This document shows positions 38,792 through 47,693 of a stretch of 64,000 nt of DNA, one piece after another. The translations under genes and the position numbers were made by a program. Source of the DNA: Flavobacterium sp. RSP15 (GTDB lineage Bacteria > Bacteroidota > Bacteroidia > Flavobacteriales > Flavobacteriaceae); assembly GCF_003968755.1 (NCBI RefSeq), contig NZ_RYDL01000003.1:344479-408478 (forward strand), given 5' to 3'. The stretch's first letter is position 1. Each line of letters begins with the position of its first letter. The notes beneath the pieces are model-generated. The model saw only the letters and a program-made list of their open reading frames with translations, was not told the DNA's origin and did no database searches.

Positions 38792-39625
38792 ATGATTCAA
38801 CGATACCTATTATTGCTGTTTATCCTTTTTTTGATACCAGAAATCAACGCTCAAGAGCCAACACCTTCAGTTAGAACTTCGAAGCAGCGTACGGCATCAA
38901 AACAAGTTTCCACTTTTACTATCGAGGCTCCACAGCTTCAATCGACAAAGAAAATTTGGGTGTATTTACCCCAAAATTATGCCACATCCAAAAGAAAATT
39001 ATCCGTAATTTACATGCATGATGCTCAAAATTTATTTGACGCTGCAACTTCTTATTCAGGTGAATGGAATATAGACGAAAAACTGGATAGCCTAAAAGCA
39101 CCCGTTATTGTTATAGGAGTTGAACATGGAAATGAAAAACGCATTGATGAACTGACGCCTTTTAAAAACGAGAAATATGGAGGAGGAAAAGCAGACCGTT
39201 ATTTAGAATTTATCGTAAAAACCTTAAAACCGCACATCGATAAAACGTTCAGAACCAAAACCGACAAGAAAAACACTATCATCATGGGAAGTTCCCTTGG
39301 CGGTCTTACTTCGTATTACGCTGTTTTAAAATACCCAGAGATATTTGGAAAAGCGGGAGTATTCTCCCCTTCCTTTTGGTTTACCAAAGATATTTATGAT
39401 CTGACTGAAAAGTCTAAAAAAATAAAGTCTAAAGTCTATTTTCTATGTGGAGACAATGAAAGTGAAGATATGGTGACCGATTTGAATAAAATGGAATATT
39501 TACTGAATTCCAATAGATGTTCCTGCCTTAATTTGAATGAAAAGAAAATTGTAAAAGGCGGACAACACAATGAAAAATTATGGCGTGATGGTTTTGTAAA
39601 AGCTGTTTTATGGCTTGGTTACTAA
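38792..39625 (+). CDS. secreted esterase of the EsteraseD/IroE-like type
   Basis: The 277-residue protein has a signal peptide (1-20, ending INAQ). The alpha/beta-hydrolase domain begins around KKIWVYLPQNY. It has VIYMHDAQNLFD, the nucleophile elbow GSSLGG (Ser168) and a C-terminal GGQHNEKLW providing the histidine. The family includes siderophore esterases and feruloyl-type esterases acting in the periplasm. No siderophore genes are nearby, so a substrate should not be assigned. It precedes the dipeptide epimerase by about 50 bp. Confidence 0.85.
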   Translation: MIQRYLLLLFILFLIPEINAQEPTPSVRTSKQRTASKQVSTFTIEAPQLQSTKKIWVYLPQNYATSKRKLSVIYMHDAQNLFDAATSYSGEWNIDEKLDSLKAPVIVIGVEHGNEKRIDELTPFKNEKYGGGKADRYLEFIVKTLKPHIDKTFRTKTDKKNTIIMGSSLGGLTSYYAVLKYPEIFGKAGVFSPSFWFTKDIYDLTEKSKKIKSKVYFLCGDNESEDMVTDLNKMEYLLNSNRCSCLNLNEKKIVKGGQHNEKLWRDGFVKAVLWLGY

Positions 39626-39673
39626 ATTATTCTGCTGCAAGTAAACACAACAAACATTAAAATCACATTCCTT

Positions 39674-40684
39674 ATGGAACTAATCTTAAGAGCATACAAC
39701 CTTAAACTGAAACATACATTCACGATTTCGAGAGAATCGATAGACTTTCAGCCTTCTTTGATTGTGGAATTACAAAGTGATGGTTATTCAGGTTTTGGCG
39801 AGGCAACTTCCAATCCGTACTACAAGACAACTGTTCCGGTGATGATGCAGGACTTGGAAAAAATTCGATCTGTAATTGAAACTATAACAAATGAAACCCC
39901 TGAAGAATTTTGGGCAGCGATTCATCCGTATTTAAAAAACAATATGTTTGCCTTATGCGCTTTGGATATGGCCTTTACGGATTTGTATGCTCGTAAAAAA
40001 GAAAAAAAACTGTACCAATTGTGGAATTACACTACCGATAAAAATCCATTGACAGATTACACAATAGGAATTGCATCGATAGAAAAAATGGTGGCTAAAA
40101 TGAAAGAATTACCTTGGCCAATTTATAAAATAAAATTAGGTACAAAGGAAGATATTGCCATTGTTACTGAACTTAGGAAACATACTGATGCTGTTTTTAG
40201 AATTGATGCCAACTGCGGCTGGGGTGTAGCAGAAACCATAAACAATGCCGTTGAACTAAAAAAATTAGGTGTCGAGTTTTTGGAACAACCCATGAAGGCA
40301 GGCAATTGGGAAGGACACAAGGAAGTTTTCAAACATTCTGTGTTACCAATTATAGCCGACGAAAGTTGTATTATAGAAGAAGATGTAGCCAAATGTCACA
40401 ATCATTTTCATGGGATAAATGTCAAATTAGTAAAATGTGGCGGACTAACTCCCGGAAGACGGATGATTCAGGAAGCCAAGAAATTAGGGTTAAAAACCAT
40501 GGTGGGCTGCATGACCGAATCAACAGTTGGAATATCCGCAATTGCGCACTTATTACCGCAATTGGATTATGTAGATATGGATGGCGCACTACTATTGTCC
40601 GAGGATATTGCCACTGGTATTACCATTGATTTCGGCAAAATAAGCTATTCTGACTTGAATGGAACCGGTGTAACTTTAATGTAG
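39674..40684 (+). CDS. dipeptide epimerase (enolase superfamily)
   Basis: The 336-residue enzyme belongs to the muconate-lactonising subgroup. Key residues visible are the KxK motif Lys152/Lys154 (YKIKLG), metal ligands Asp178 (RIDAN), Glu204 (EFLEQP) and Asp229 (IADES), and the opposite lysine in NVKLVKCGG (Lys251/254). Family members epimerise L-Ala-D/L-Glu and related dipeptides released from peptidoglycan. Exact specificity is open. It is followed after 6 bp by a BioF-like gene and then DUF1456, forming an apparent operon. PepT elsewhere in the window could use such peptides further. Confidence 0.9.
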   Translation: MELILRAYNLKLKHTFTISRESIDFQPSLIVELQSDGYSGFGEATSNPYYKTTVPVMMQDLEKIRSVIETITNETPEEFWAAIHPYLKNNMFALCALDMAFTDLYARKKEKKLYQLWNYTTDKNPLTDYTIGIASIEKMVAKMKELPWPIYKIKLGTKEDIAIVTELRKHTDAVFRIDANCGWGVAETINNAVELKKLGVEFLEQPMKAGNWEGHKEVFKHSVLPIIADESCIIEEDVAKCHNHFHGINVKLVKCGGLTPGRRMIQEAKKLGLKTMVGCMTESTVGISAIAHLLPQLDYVDMDGALLLSEDIATGITIDFGKISYSDLNGTGVTLM

Positions 40685-40690
40685 TTTTAA

Positions 40691-41722
40691 ATGAAAGTCA
40701 ATCAATTTCCAGATCGAATAATTGAAGTAGAAAATGAGGAATATCTTTATTTTGGCGGAACAGCTTATTTGGGTTTGCCTACGCATCCCGAATTTCAAAA
40801 ATTAATTATCAAAAATATTTTGCAATGGGGAACGGCTTACGGAAGTTCCAGAAGTGCCAATATTCAACTGACCGCTTATGAAAACGGCGAACGCTTAATA
40901 GCCCATTTTATCAAAGCAGATGCTGCACTTACGCTTTCGTCCGGTATGCTGGCAGGGAAAATAGTTGTTGAAATACTCGAGTCGCAAACCAATTGTTTTT
41001 TTCATTTTCCAGGTACACACGCCGCCATCAAAGCTCCTAACAGCTTACCTGTTTTTACTGAAAATGAATTAAATCCTCGTTTACTAGATACCACAATTGA
41101 AAAAATTACGATTCTAACGGATTCTGTTCCATCCTTTCAGATAAGACCAATTGATCTTTCGATTTTAAATTCGATTCCGTCCAATAAAGAAATCACTTTG
41201 GTTATTGACGAATCGCATTCGCTTGGAATTTTGGGAACAAATGGTTGCGGAATTTATTCGACCATCAATCTTCCTAACATCAAAAGAAAAATCATGGTGG
41301 CCTCTTTAGGGAAAGCCTTTGGATTGACAGGAGGCGTAATTGCCAGTGATTCTGAATTTATTAATCAGATAAAAACTTGTGATACTTATATTTCCAGTGC
41401 TGGAATGAATGCCGCATTTGTACAAACCATGGCTGATGCAGCAGCAATTTATTTGCAACAGCATCAAAAACTAAAAGAAAATATTCAGTATATAGATGCT
41501 CATTTAATTAAAAATAAAGCCATTCATTTTGACCCCAAGTATCCGCTTATTTATCCGAAAATCATTGGACTTACTGAAATTTTGACCGCAAATAAGATCA
41601 TAGTAACCAATTTTAAATACTCAACAGATACTCAAAATTTAAATAGAATTGTAATTACTGCCAATCATAGGAAAGAAGATTTAGATACTCTAATTCAGAT
41701 TTTGAAATGCAACCAATTCTAA
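40691..41722 (+). CDS. BioF-like PLP-dependent alpha-oxoamine synthase/aminotransferase
   Basis: The 343-residue fold-type I PLP protein is shorter than usual BioF/KBL enzymes (about 380-400 aa) and lacks most of the N-terminal segment. The cofactor region is intact: LVIDESHSLGILG (Asp173, His176) and the Schiff-base lysine Lys208 in ASLGKAFG. The glycine-rich early motif AYGSSRSANIQL is also present. Close coupling to the dipeptide epimerase (6-bp gap) suggests it acts on an amino acid or derivative from the same pathway. The reaction itself cannot be named. Confidence 0.78.
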   Translation: MKVNQFPDRIIEVENEEYLYFGGTAYLGLPTHPEFQKLIIKNILQWGTAYGSSRSANIQLTAYENGERLIAHFIKADAALTLSSGMLAGKIVVEILESQTNCFFHFPGTHAAIKAPNSLPVFTENELNPRLLDTTIEKITILTDSVPSFQIRPIDLSILNSIPSNKEITLVIDESHSLGILGTNGCGIYSTINLPNIKRKIMVASLGKAFGLTGGVIASDSEFINQIKTCDTYISSAGMNAAFVQTMADAAAIYLQQHQKLKENIQYIDAHLIKNKAIHFDPKYPLIYPKIIGLTEILTANKIIVTNFKYSTDTQNLNRIVITANHRKEDLDTLIQILKCNQF

Positions 41723-41777
41723 ATCTAAAATTGTGTTGCAATTGCTTTTAAACCGTACCTTTATAAAAAATTAGAAT

Positions 41778-42248
41778 ATGATGACAAACAACGATATCTT
41801 TAAAAAACTTCGCGTCGCTTTAATGCTGCGTGACGATCAAATAGTTGAAATATTGGAATTGGTAGATTTTAGAATCACTAAATCCGAATTAGGTGCTTTT
41901 TTTCGCGATGAAAAACATGAAAATTACATAGAATGTGGTGATCAGGTGTTGCGTAATTTTCTAAATGCATTGGTTATTCACTTGCGTGGAACCAAAGAAA
42001 ATCCAAAAAACCCAAATGATGTTTTAGCCAAGCACAAAGCTCAAATTCCTGCAAAAGAAGGAGCTAAAGATAGACCCGAGTTTAAGGCAAAACCAAGAGA
42101 CGAAGAAAAATCAAGAGGTGATGAAGCACCTTCAAAATCAAGACCTGCTACAAAAAACACTTCTAAAAAACAGTATCCAAAAGGAAATTCAAAAGTCCAA
42201 ATAGTGGAGAAAGTGAAATTTAATTTCGGAAAGAATAAAAAATCCTAA
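41778..42248 (+). CDS. DUF1456 (YehS-like) protein
   Basis: The 156-residue protein has the DUF1456 module duplicated in short form: NDIFKKLRVALMLRDDQIVEILEL, then ITKSELGAFFRDEKHENYIECGDQVLRNFLNALVIHLRG. The C-terminal third is a charged, Lys/Glu-rich disordered tail ending in basic residues (FNFGKNKKS). The function is unknown. A second ATG lies at 41781. It directly abuts the next gene. Confidence 0.85.
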   Translation: MMTNNDIFKKLRVALMLRDDQIVEILELVDFRITKSELGAFFRDEKHENYIECGDQVLRNFLNALVIHLRGTKENPKNPNDVLAKHKAQIPAKEGAKDRPEFKAKPRDEEKSRGDEAPSKSRPATKNTSKKQYPKGNSKVQIVEKVKFNFGKNKKS

Positions 42249-42905
42249 GTGAAAACGGCCCTCGTTATTGGAAGCACCGGTCTGATAGGATCTCAATTGT
42301 TGAATTTACTTTTAGATAGCAATGACTATCTAAAAGTAATCACTTTCGTAAAAAGAGATACCGGCATAAAGCATAAAAAACTAACCCAACACCTTATTGA
42401 TTTTGACAAGCCGGAAACGTATAAACATTTAGTTATTGGTGATGATTTCTTTTGTACCATTGGTACCACAATCAAAAAAGCAGGAAATAAAGAAGCCTTC
42501 CGAAAAGTAGATTTTGAATATCCACGCCAGTTTGCCACTATTGCACTGTACAATAAAGTCAACCAATATTTGATTGTTTCCTCTTTGGGTGCTGATGCAA
42601 ATTCTGGAAATTTCTATTTGAAAACAAAAGGAGAAATTCAAAATTTTCTTAAGGATTGTAATTTTAAAAGCGCTGTTGTAGTGCAACCTTCCCTACTTTT
42701 AGGAAACCGAGCAGAATTTAGATTCGGAGAAATAGTTGGTGCCTTTTTTATGAAATCACTTTCCTTCTTATTCCTTGGTAACTTGAAAAAATACAAACCC
42801 ATTGAAGCCAAAACAGTAGCAAAAGCACTTTTGAAAATTGCTCAAACTAATAATATAGGTTTCAAAATATACGAATCGGATGTGACTCAAGAAATTGGAA
42901 AGTAA
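42249..42905 (+). CDS. NAD(P)-binding atypical SDR (HTATIP2/YbjT-like)
   Basis: The protein has 218 residues and starts with GTG immediately after the DUF1456 stop, indicating coupled translation. The N-terminal Rossmann motif is VIGSTGLIGSQLL. It continues with DDFFCTIGTTIKKAGNKEAFRKVDFEY and YLIVSSLGAD, typical of the atypical short-chain dehydrogenases without the YxxxK catalytic motif. It probably binds NAD(P)H as an oxidoreductase or redox-sensing protein. The substrate is unknown. It is the last gene of the epimerase operon, ending at a terminator. Confidence 0.82.
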   Translation: MKTALVIGSTGLIGSQLLNLLLDSNDYLKVITFVKRDTGIKHKKLTQHLIDFDKPETYKHLVIGDDFFCTIGTTIKKAGNKEAFRKVDFEYPRQFATIALYNKVNQYLIVSSLGADANSGNFYLKTKGEIQNFLKDCNFKSAVVVQPSLLLGNRAEFRFGEIVGAFFMKSLSFLFLGNLKKYKPIEAKTVAKALLKIAQTNNIGFKIYESDVTQEIGK

Positions 42906-42914
42906 TACAAAAGC

Positions 42915-42942
42915 AAAATCCTGAATGAGAGTTCAGGATTTT
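42915..42942 (+). terminator. intrinsic terminator of the epimerase operon
   Basis: AAAATCCTGAA pairs perfectly with TTCAGGATTTT around a 6-nt loop. Confidence 0.8.
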
Positions 42943-42982
42943 CTGTAAGTTTGTTTGTATCAATGAATTCAAACCTTCAAAT

Positions 42983-43504
42983 ATGAAATGCCTCTTTATC
43001 CTTTACACATTATTTTTTACAACACTATTTTTTGGACAAAACAATAAAACAGAAGAACCAGCGGTGTTTATTGATTCTAACTTAATTGCAAGAAATGCAA
43101 TTGAATATATTAACCAAAGTGAAATTGAATCTGTAAATGTTATTAAAAATGACACTTTAATAGATAATGTTTTGTACCAAGGTCAACTTTTTATTAGTTT
43201 AAAAAAACCCAAGAAATACGACTTTCTAACTTTAGAAAAAATCAAAACTGAATTTACCAATATAAAAAGTAACGATATCATTTATATGGTAAATGGAACA
43301 TTTATAAAAGATAATATTGATACTTTCAAATTAGACCGCAACTATATTTTAGAAGTTGAAGTCACTAATTCAGAAGCATTTTACAATTTAAGGAAAAGCG
43401 ATACAAAATTTGACATTATCAACATCTTGGGAAAAACGAAAGAGAATTTAGAAAATAAAAATAAGATTTTATTAAGAGGTCATGAAGCAATTGGCATAAA
43501 ATAG
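42983..43504 (+). CDS. secreted protein of unknown function
   Basis: The 173-residue protein has a clear signal peptide (1-19, MKCLFILYTLFFTTLFFGQ). The mature protein is mixed alpha/beta with repeated Ile/Asn/Lys-rich strands. The end (NKILLRGHEAIGIK) faintly resembles the plug motif of TonB receptors, but too little is conserved to claim homology. No cysteines or catalytic motifs stand out. It is flanked by a terminator and the convergent selO gene, so it is a single-gene unit. Confidence 0.6.
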   Translation: MKCLFILYTLFFTTLFFGQNNKTEEPAVFIDSNLIARNAIEYINQSEIESVNVIKNDTLIDNVLYQGQLFISLKKPKKYDFLTLEKIKTEFTNIKSNDIIYMVNGTFIKDNIDTFKLDRNYILEVEVTNSEAFYNLRKSDTKFDIINILGKTKENLENKNKILLRGHEAIGIK

Positions 43505-43533
43505 AGTTCCTTTTTTTAATAGTTAATCTCAAT

Positions 43534-45099
43534 TTAAGAACTACAACTTAACATAGAACATCCCACTTTATCTCTAGCCCAATCGGGTCTTTTGGCAAAC
43601 CATTTTTGAAAATTTGGTTGTTCATCATAAGGATTTTTAAGCATTTCGAATAATTCTTTCAACAAAGCATAATCTCCTGTATCCGCGTCATCAATACACA
43701 ATTGCGCCATGTAATTCCGCAATACATATTTTGGGTTCACGGCATTCATTTGATTTTTTCTTTCTGTATCCAAAAGTATTTCTTCATTGATTCGAATACT
43801 GTATTTCTCCAACCAATCGTACCAATCTTTCAAGACCGTTTCATTTAAATCATTTTCATTGTAAAAAGCGTCATTTATTGAACCGAAAGCGGTAATTGCA
43901 AGATCAGCTTTAGTAACATCACTCAGATTTCTAAAGAAAATCGTCATATCTGTTTCTACCCGTTCCAGCAATTGGGTCAAACTCTGAATCAAAACAATAT
44001 CGGATTCTTTTTTAATTTGGAAACCGAGTTTATTTCGCATCATATCCAAATACTCCTTTTCGTATTCCGTACTAAAAGCGTCCAAAATAGTTTCAAGTGG
44101 TTTTGCATCTTTAATCAAAGGATACAACGCATTCGCCAATTGATACAAATTCCAGAGTGCAATTTCAGGTTGATTGCCAAAACGGTATCTTTTATGTTGA
44201 CTGTCCGTTGTATTAGGTGTCCAGCCGGAATTATAATCTTCCAACCAACCGTAAGGCCCATAATCAATCGTGATCCCGTGAATAGACATATTATCAGTAT
44301 TCATAACGCCATGAACGAAACCAACGCGTTGCCAGTGTACAATCATTTTAAGTGTAGTTCGGGTTACTTCCTGAAAAAAGGCGAGATATTTTTCGATACC
44401 TTCCCCTTGAATGTGAGGAAAATGATGTTTGATCGTAAAATCAGCCAGTAATTTGAGATTAACATAATCTTCTCGAGAAGCAAACATTTCGAAACTACCA
44501 AAACGGATAAATGACGGAGCCACTCTGCAAACGATAGCGCCTTTTTCATAGGCAGGATTTCCATTATACATTACATCGCGCAATACCTGATCACCAGAAA
44601 GCATAAGCGATAGCGAACGTGTTGTGGGAACACCTAAATAATGCATGGCTTCAGCGCATAAATGTTCCCGTATGGAAGAACGCAATACCGCAAAACCATC
44701 TGCAGTTCTGGAATATGGAGTTGGACCTGCTCCTTTTAGTTGTAAAGTATATATCTTATTTTCATGAATAACTTCGGTGAGATTGATGGCGCGACCATCT
44801 CCCAATTGTCCGGCCCAATTCCCAAATTGATGTCCGGCATAACACAAGGCAAAAGGATTTGTTTCCGGATAAACGGTGCTTCCTGAAAAAATGTCCAAAA
44901 AATCAGCTGAAAGTAGGTCTTCATCAGAAATGCCAATGGTATGAGCCACGTCATTAGAAGCATGAATTAGTGATGGGTTGGATGGTTTTTTTGGCAACAC
45001 ATACGAATATGCCGATTGCTGAACCTGTCTTGGTGTATTGATTTCAATGGGGTCAGCAGGCAATTCAGAAGTGAAATTATTTTTTATGTGGAGTTTCAT
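43534..45099 (-). CDS. selO: SelO/YdiU protein adenylyltransferase (pseudokinase)
   Basis: SelO transfers AMP from ATP to Ser, Thr or Tyr of target proteins, a reaction linked to redox stress. The protein has 521 residues. Landmarks are LCYAGHQFGNWAGQLGDGRA, QLKGAGPTPYSR (nucleotide loop), then REHLCAEAMHYLG, and the inverted active-site region VHGVMNTDNMS with IDYGPYGW. The C-terminus is CSS, matching the position where vertebrate SelO has selenocysteine-Ser-Ser, with another Cys six residues earlier (GCSMLSCSS) able to form a disulfide. It is monocistronic. Confidence 0.95.
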   Translation of the reverse strand: MKLHIKNNFTSELPADPIEINTPRQVQQSAYSYVLPKKPSNPSLIHASNDVAHTIGISDEDLLSADFLDIFSGSTVYPETNPFALCYAGHQFGNWAGQLGDGRAINLTEVIHENKIYTLQLKGAGPTPYSRTADGFAVLRSSIREHLCAEAMHYLGVPTTRSLSLMLSGDQVLRDVMYNGNPAYEKGAIVCRVAPSFIRFGSFEMFASREDYVNLKLLADFTIKHHFPHIQGEGIEKYLAFFQEVTRTTLKMIVHWQRVGFVHGVMNTDNMSIHGITIDYGPYGWLEDYNSGWTPNTTDSQHKRYRFGNQPEIALWNLYQLANALYPLIKDAKPLETILDAFSTEYEKEYLDMMRNKLGFQIKKESDIVLIQSLTQLLERVETDMTIFFRNLSDVTKADLAITAFGSINDAFYNENDLNETVLKDWYDWLEKYSIRINEEILLDTERKNQMNAVNPKYVLRNYMAQLCIDDADTGDYALLKELFEMLKNPYDEQPNFQKWFAKRPDWARDKVGCSMLSCSS

Positions 45100-45263
45100 T
45101 TGGCAACAGATTTATATAAACTAGGAACAATCCAGTCTAATACAAAGGTATTCGATAGCTAGGACATAATTGAACTGTTATGATAACTTTATTATATAAC
45201 TAAAGTCATTTTATTTATTAAAGGTGAACTCAAAAAATTGATTTCCAAATCTATCGCTAAGAA

Positions 45264-45302
45264 AATCCTAAGTTTAAACTTAAGATTAATTTGATATATT
45301 TG
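45264..45302 (+). promoter_or_regulatory. palindrome overlapping the promoter of the endonuclease-family gene
   Basis: A 24-bp dyad, AATC-C-TAAGTTTAAACTTA-A-GATT (45264-45287), has one mismatch pair. It sits immediately before the -7 box TATATTTG (45295-45302) and covers the expected -33 position. The ATG follows 23 nt later. This placement suits a repressor operator. Confidence 0.55.
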
Positions 45303-45325
45303 AGAAGTCAATATATAATTTATAC

Positions 45326-46018
45326 ATGAGAATAATCACTTGGAATTGTAACGGAGCATTTAGAAAAAAATTTCACCAACTTGAATCATTTGATGCAGAT
45401 ATTATTGTAATACAAGAATGTGAAGATCCAAAGATGTCAAATGATAAAAAATACAAAGAATGGGCCTGCAATTTTATCTGGATAGGAGAAAATAAAAATA
45501 AAGGACTAGGAATATTTTGCAAAAGATCTGTTAAGTTATTGGACAATAATTGGAATACAAATGGACTTAAATATTTTATATCTGCCAATATTGACAATAA
45601 TTTCAACATCATTGGTTTATGGAATCATCATGCAAACTCACCAACTTTTGGTTACATAGGTCAGTTTTGGAAATATCTGCAAATAAATAAAACATTAATG
45701 ACAAAAACTTTAATAACAGGAGACTTTAATAGCAATAAAATCTGGGATAAATGGGACAGATGGTGGAATCATTCAGATGTTGTAAAGGAATTAGAAGAAA
45801 TAGAAATCAGAAGTTTATATCATGAATATTTTAATGAAAAACAAGGAGAAGAACAAACTCCAACTTTTTATTTACAAAAAAATGTTTTAAAACCATATCA
45901 TATAGATTATACCTTTGCAGATAAGAAAACCTTCAACAAAATCAAAAACATTAAAATAGGTCACCAAAATGACTGGTTAGAATTGAGCGATCATATGCCA
46001 ATAATAATCGAATTTTAA
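45326..46018 (+). CDS. endonuclease/exonuclease/phosphatase family protein
   Basis: The 230-residue protein has all the EEP fold motifs: IITWNCNGAF (Asn), IIVIQECEDP (metal Glu), GLWNHHANSP, ITGDFNSN (Asp/Asn), HIDYTFAD and SDHMPIIIEF (Asp-His at the end). The family contains DNases, AP endonucleases and phosphodiesterases. There is no signal peptide, so it is cytoplasmic. The set LSDHMP with GDFN is closer to sequence-nonspecific nucleases than to XthA. It lies alone behind an operator-like dyad and may be an accessory gene. Confidence 0.85.
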   Translation: MRIITWNCNGAFRKKFHQLESFDADIIVIQECEDPKMSNDKKYKEWACNFIWIGENKNKGLGIFCKRSVKLLDNNWNTNGLKYFISANIDNNFNIIGLWNHHANSPTFGYIGQFWKYLQINKTLMTKTLITGDFNSNKIWDKWDRWWNHSDVVKELEEIEIRSLYHEYFNEKQGEEQTPTFYLQKNVLKPYHIDYTFADKKTFNKIKNIKIGHQNDWLELSDHMPIIIEF

Positions 46019-46039
46019 AATATTACAAAATTTATTAAA

Positions 46040-46072
46040 TAAAAAAATCCTGAGCTTTCACTCAGGATTTTT
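46040..46072. terminator. terminator between the endonuclease gene and sucC
   Basis: AAAATCCTGAG pairs with CTCAGGATTTT around CTTTCA, with A and T runs for both converging transcripts. Confidence 0.88.
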
Positions 46073-46093
46073 CAATATATAACAATTTTCTAA

Positions 46094-47287
46094 TTAAGAA
46101 AGTGCAGCTTTTACTTGATCTGCAGCTTCTTGAAATTCAACAGCAGATAAAATTGGCATTCCTGAATTATCAATTAATTCTTTTGCAATAGCTGCATTGG
46201 TACCTTGTAAACGAACAATGATAGGCACTTTAATGGCATCTCCCATATTTTTGTATGCATCAACAACTCCTTGCGCCACACGGTCACAACGAACGATTCC
46301 ACCAAAAATATTAATCAAAATAGCTTTTACATTTGGATCTTTTAAGATAATACGGAAAGCAGTTTCAACACGTTTTGCATCAGCTGTTCCGCCTACGTCA
46401 AGGAAATTAGCAGGTTCAAAACCAGCATATTTAATTAAATCCATAGTTGCCATCGCTAAACCAGCTCCGTTCACCATACATCCTACTGTACCGTCAAGAT
46501 CTACATAGTTCAAACCTACTTCTTTTGCTTCCACTTCGATTGGGTTTTCCTCACGAATGTCACGCATATCAGCATATTTTTTTTGTCTGTATAAAGCATT
46601 ATCATCGATATTTACTTTAGCATCTACAGCCATAATTTTATTATCAGATGTTTTTAAAACCGGGTTGATTTCAAACATCGAAGCATCAGATCCAATATAA
46701 GCGTTATATAAAGAATCGATGAATTTTACCATTTCTTTGAAAGCATTACCAGAAAGACCTAAGTTAAAAGCAATTCTTCTTGCTTGAAAACCTTGTAATC
46801 CAACAGAAGGATCAATTTCTTCAGTGAAGATTAAATGTGGTGTATGCTCCGCAACTTCTTCAATATCCATTCCACCTTCAGTAGAATACATGATCATATT
46901 ACGTCCAGTTGCTCTATTTAATAATACAGAAACATAAAATTCTGAAGTTTCACTTTCCCCAGGATAGTAAACATCTTCAGCAATTAAAACTTTATGTACT
47001 CTTTTACCTTCTGCAGAAGTTTGAGGTGTAATCAATTGCATCCCGATGATTTGTGTTGCAATTTCTTCTACTTGTTGTAAGTTTTTAGCAAGCTTTACTC
47101 CACCACCTTTTCCACGTCCACCTGCGTGAACTTGGGCTTTTACAACATACCAACTTGTACCAGTTTCGGTAGTTAATTGTTTGGCAGCAGCAACCGCTTC
47201 TACTGGACTATTAGCAACGATTCCGCGTTGAATGCGAACCCCGTAACTAGCTAAAATCTCTTTTCCTTGATATTCGTGTATGTTCAT
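46094..47287 (-). CDS. sucC: succinate-CoA ligase (ADP-forming), beta subunit
   Basis: The beta subunit of succinyl-CoA synthetase forms ATP and succinate in the TCA cycle together with SucD. It has 397 residues. An ATP-grasp domain fills the first 240 residues (MNIHEYQGKEILASYGV; VKAQVHAGGRGKGGGVKLA), and the C-terminal CoA-ligase domain has NGAGLAMATMDLIKYAG, FLDVGGTA and INIFGGIVRCD. sucD is not adjacent, so the two subunits are encoded apart. It is monocistronic with its own promoter. Confidence 0.98.
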   Translation of the reverse strand: MNIHEYQGKEILASYGVRIQRGIVANSPVEAVAAAKQLTTETGTSWYVVKAQVHAGGRGKGGGVKLAKNLQQVEEIATQIIGMQLITPQTSAEGKRVHKVLIAEDVYYPGESETSEFYVSVLLNRATGRNMIMYSTEGGMDIEEVAEHTPHLIFTEEIDPSVGLQGFQARRIAFNLGLSGNAFKEMVKFIDSLYNAYIGSDASMFEINPVLKTSDNKIMAVDAKVNIDDNALYRQKKYADMRDIREENPIEVEAKEVGLNYVDLDGTVGCMVNGAGLAMATMDLIKYAGFEPANFLDVGGTADAKRVETAFRIILKDPNVKAILINIFGGIVRCDRVAQGVVDAYKNMGDAIKVPIIVRLQGTNAAIAKELIDNSGMPILSAVEFQEAADQVKAALS

Positions 47288-47336
47288 AATATAGAATTTG
47301 TCTGGATTCTGAATTTATTCCAGAATAAAAGTGCCA

Positions 47337-47344
47337 CAAAAATA
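47337..47344 (-). promoter_or_regulatory. -7 promoter element of sucC
   Basis: The minus strand reads TATTTTTG, about 50 nt before the start. A second possible box, TAATTTTG, lies a few bases further upstream. Confidence 0.55.
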
Positions 47345-47668
47345 GCAAAATTAAACGTAACTGTTATTTTTTTTTTGATTTAAATGGTGTCTAAATTTCA
47401 ATAGTCCAAACGAAACTACAACTCCTTTCAAAATAAAAAAATATAAAGATTAACTCCAAATTTGTTATAAATTCAAAAGCAAAATGATCAGTAAAATATT
47501 TCTTTCAAAACTATCAATCCATTGGCTCCTATTTGGTTTTCTCGTTGTAGAAAAATCAAATCGAATGCGTTAAAATCCTATTATTATGTTTTATTTAACC
47601 TTTTTCTACTATAACTGTAAAAACAAGCCGTTTTTAACTTTTACACCTATTATATGTTACTAAATCTT
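47345..47668. other. gap between sucC and gltB
   Basis: This AT-rich divergent regulatory region of about 320 bp holds no gene longer than roughly 30 codons. I see no clear dyad. Confidence 0.5.
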
Positions 47669-47676
47669 TAATTTTG
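47669..47676 (+). promoter_or_regulatory. -7 promoter element of gltBD
   Basis: TAATTTTG matches TAnnTTTG, 17 nt before the gltB ATG. Confidence 0.6.
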
Positions 47677-47693
47677 TATAAAAAATATTAAGC

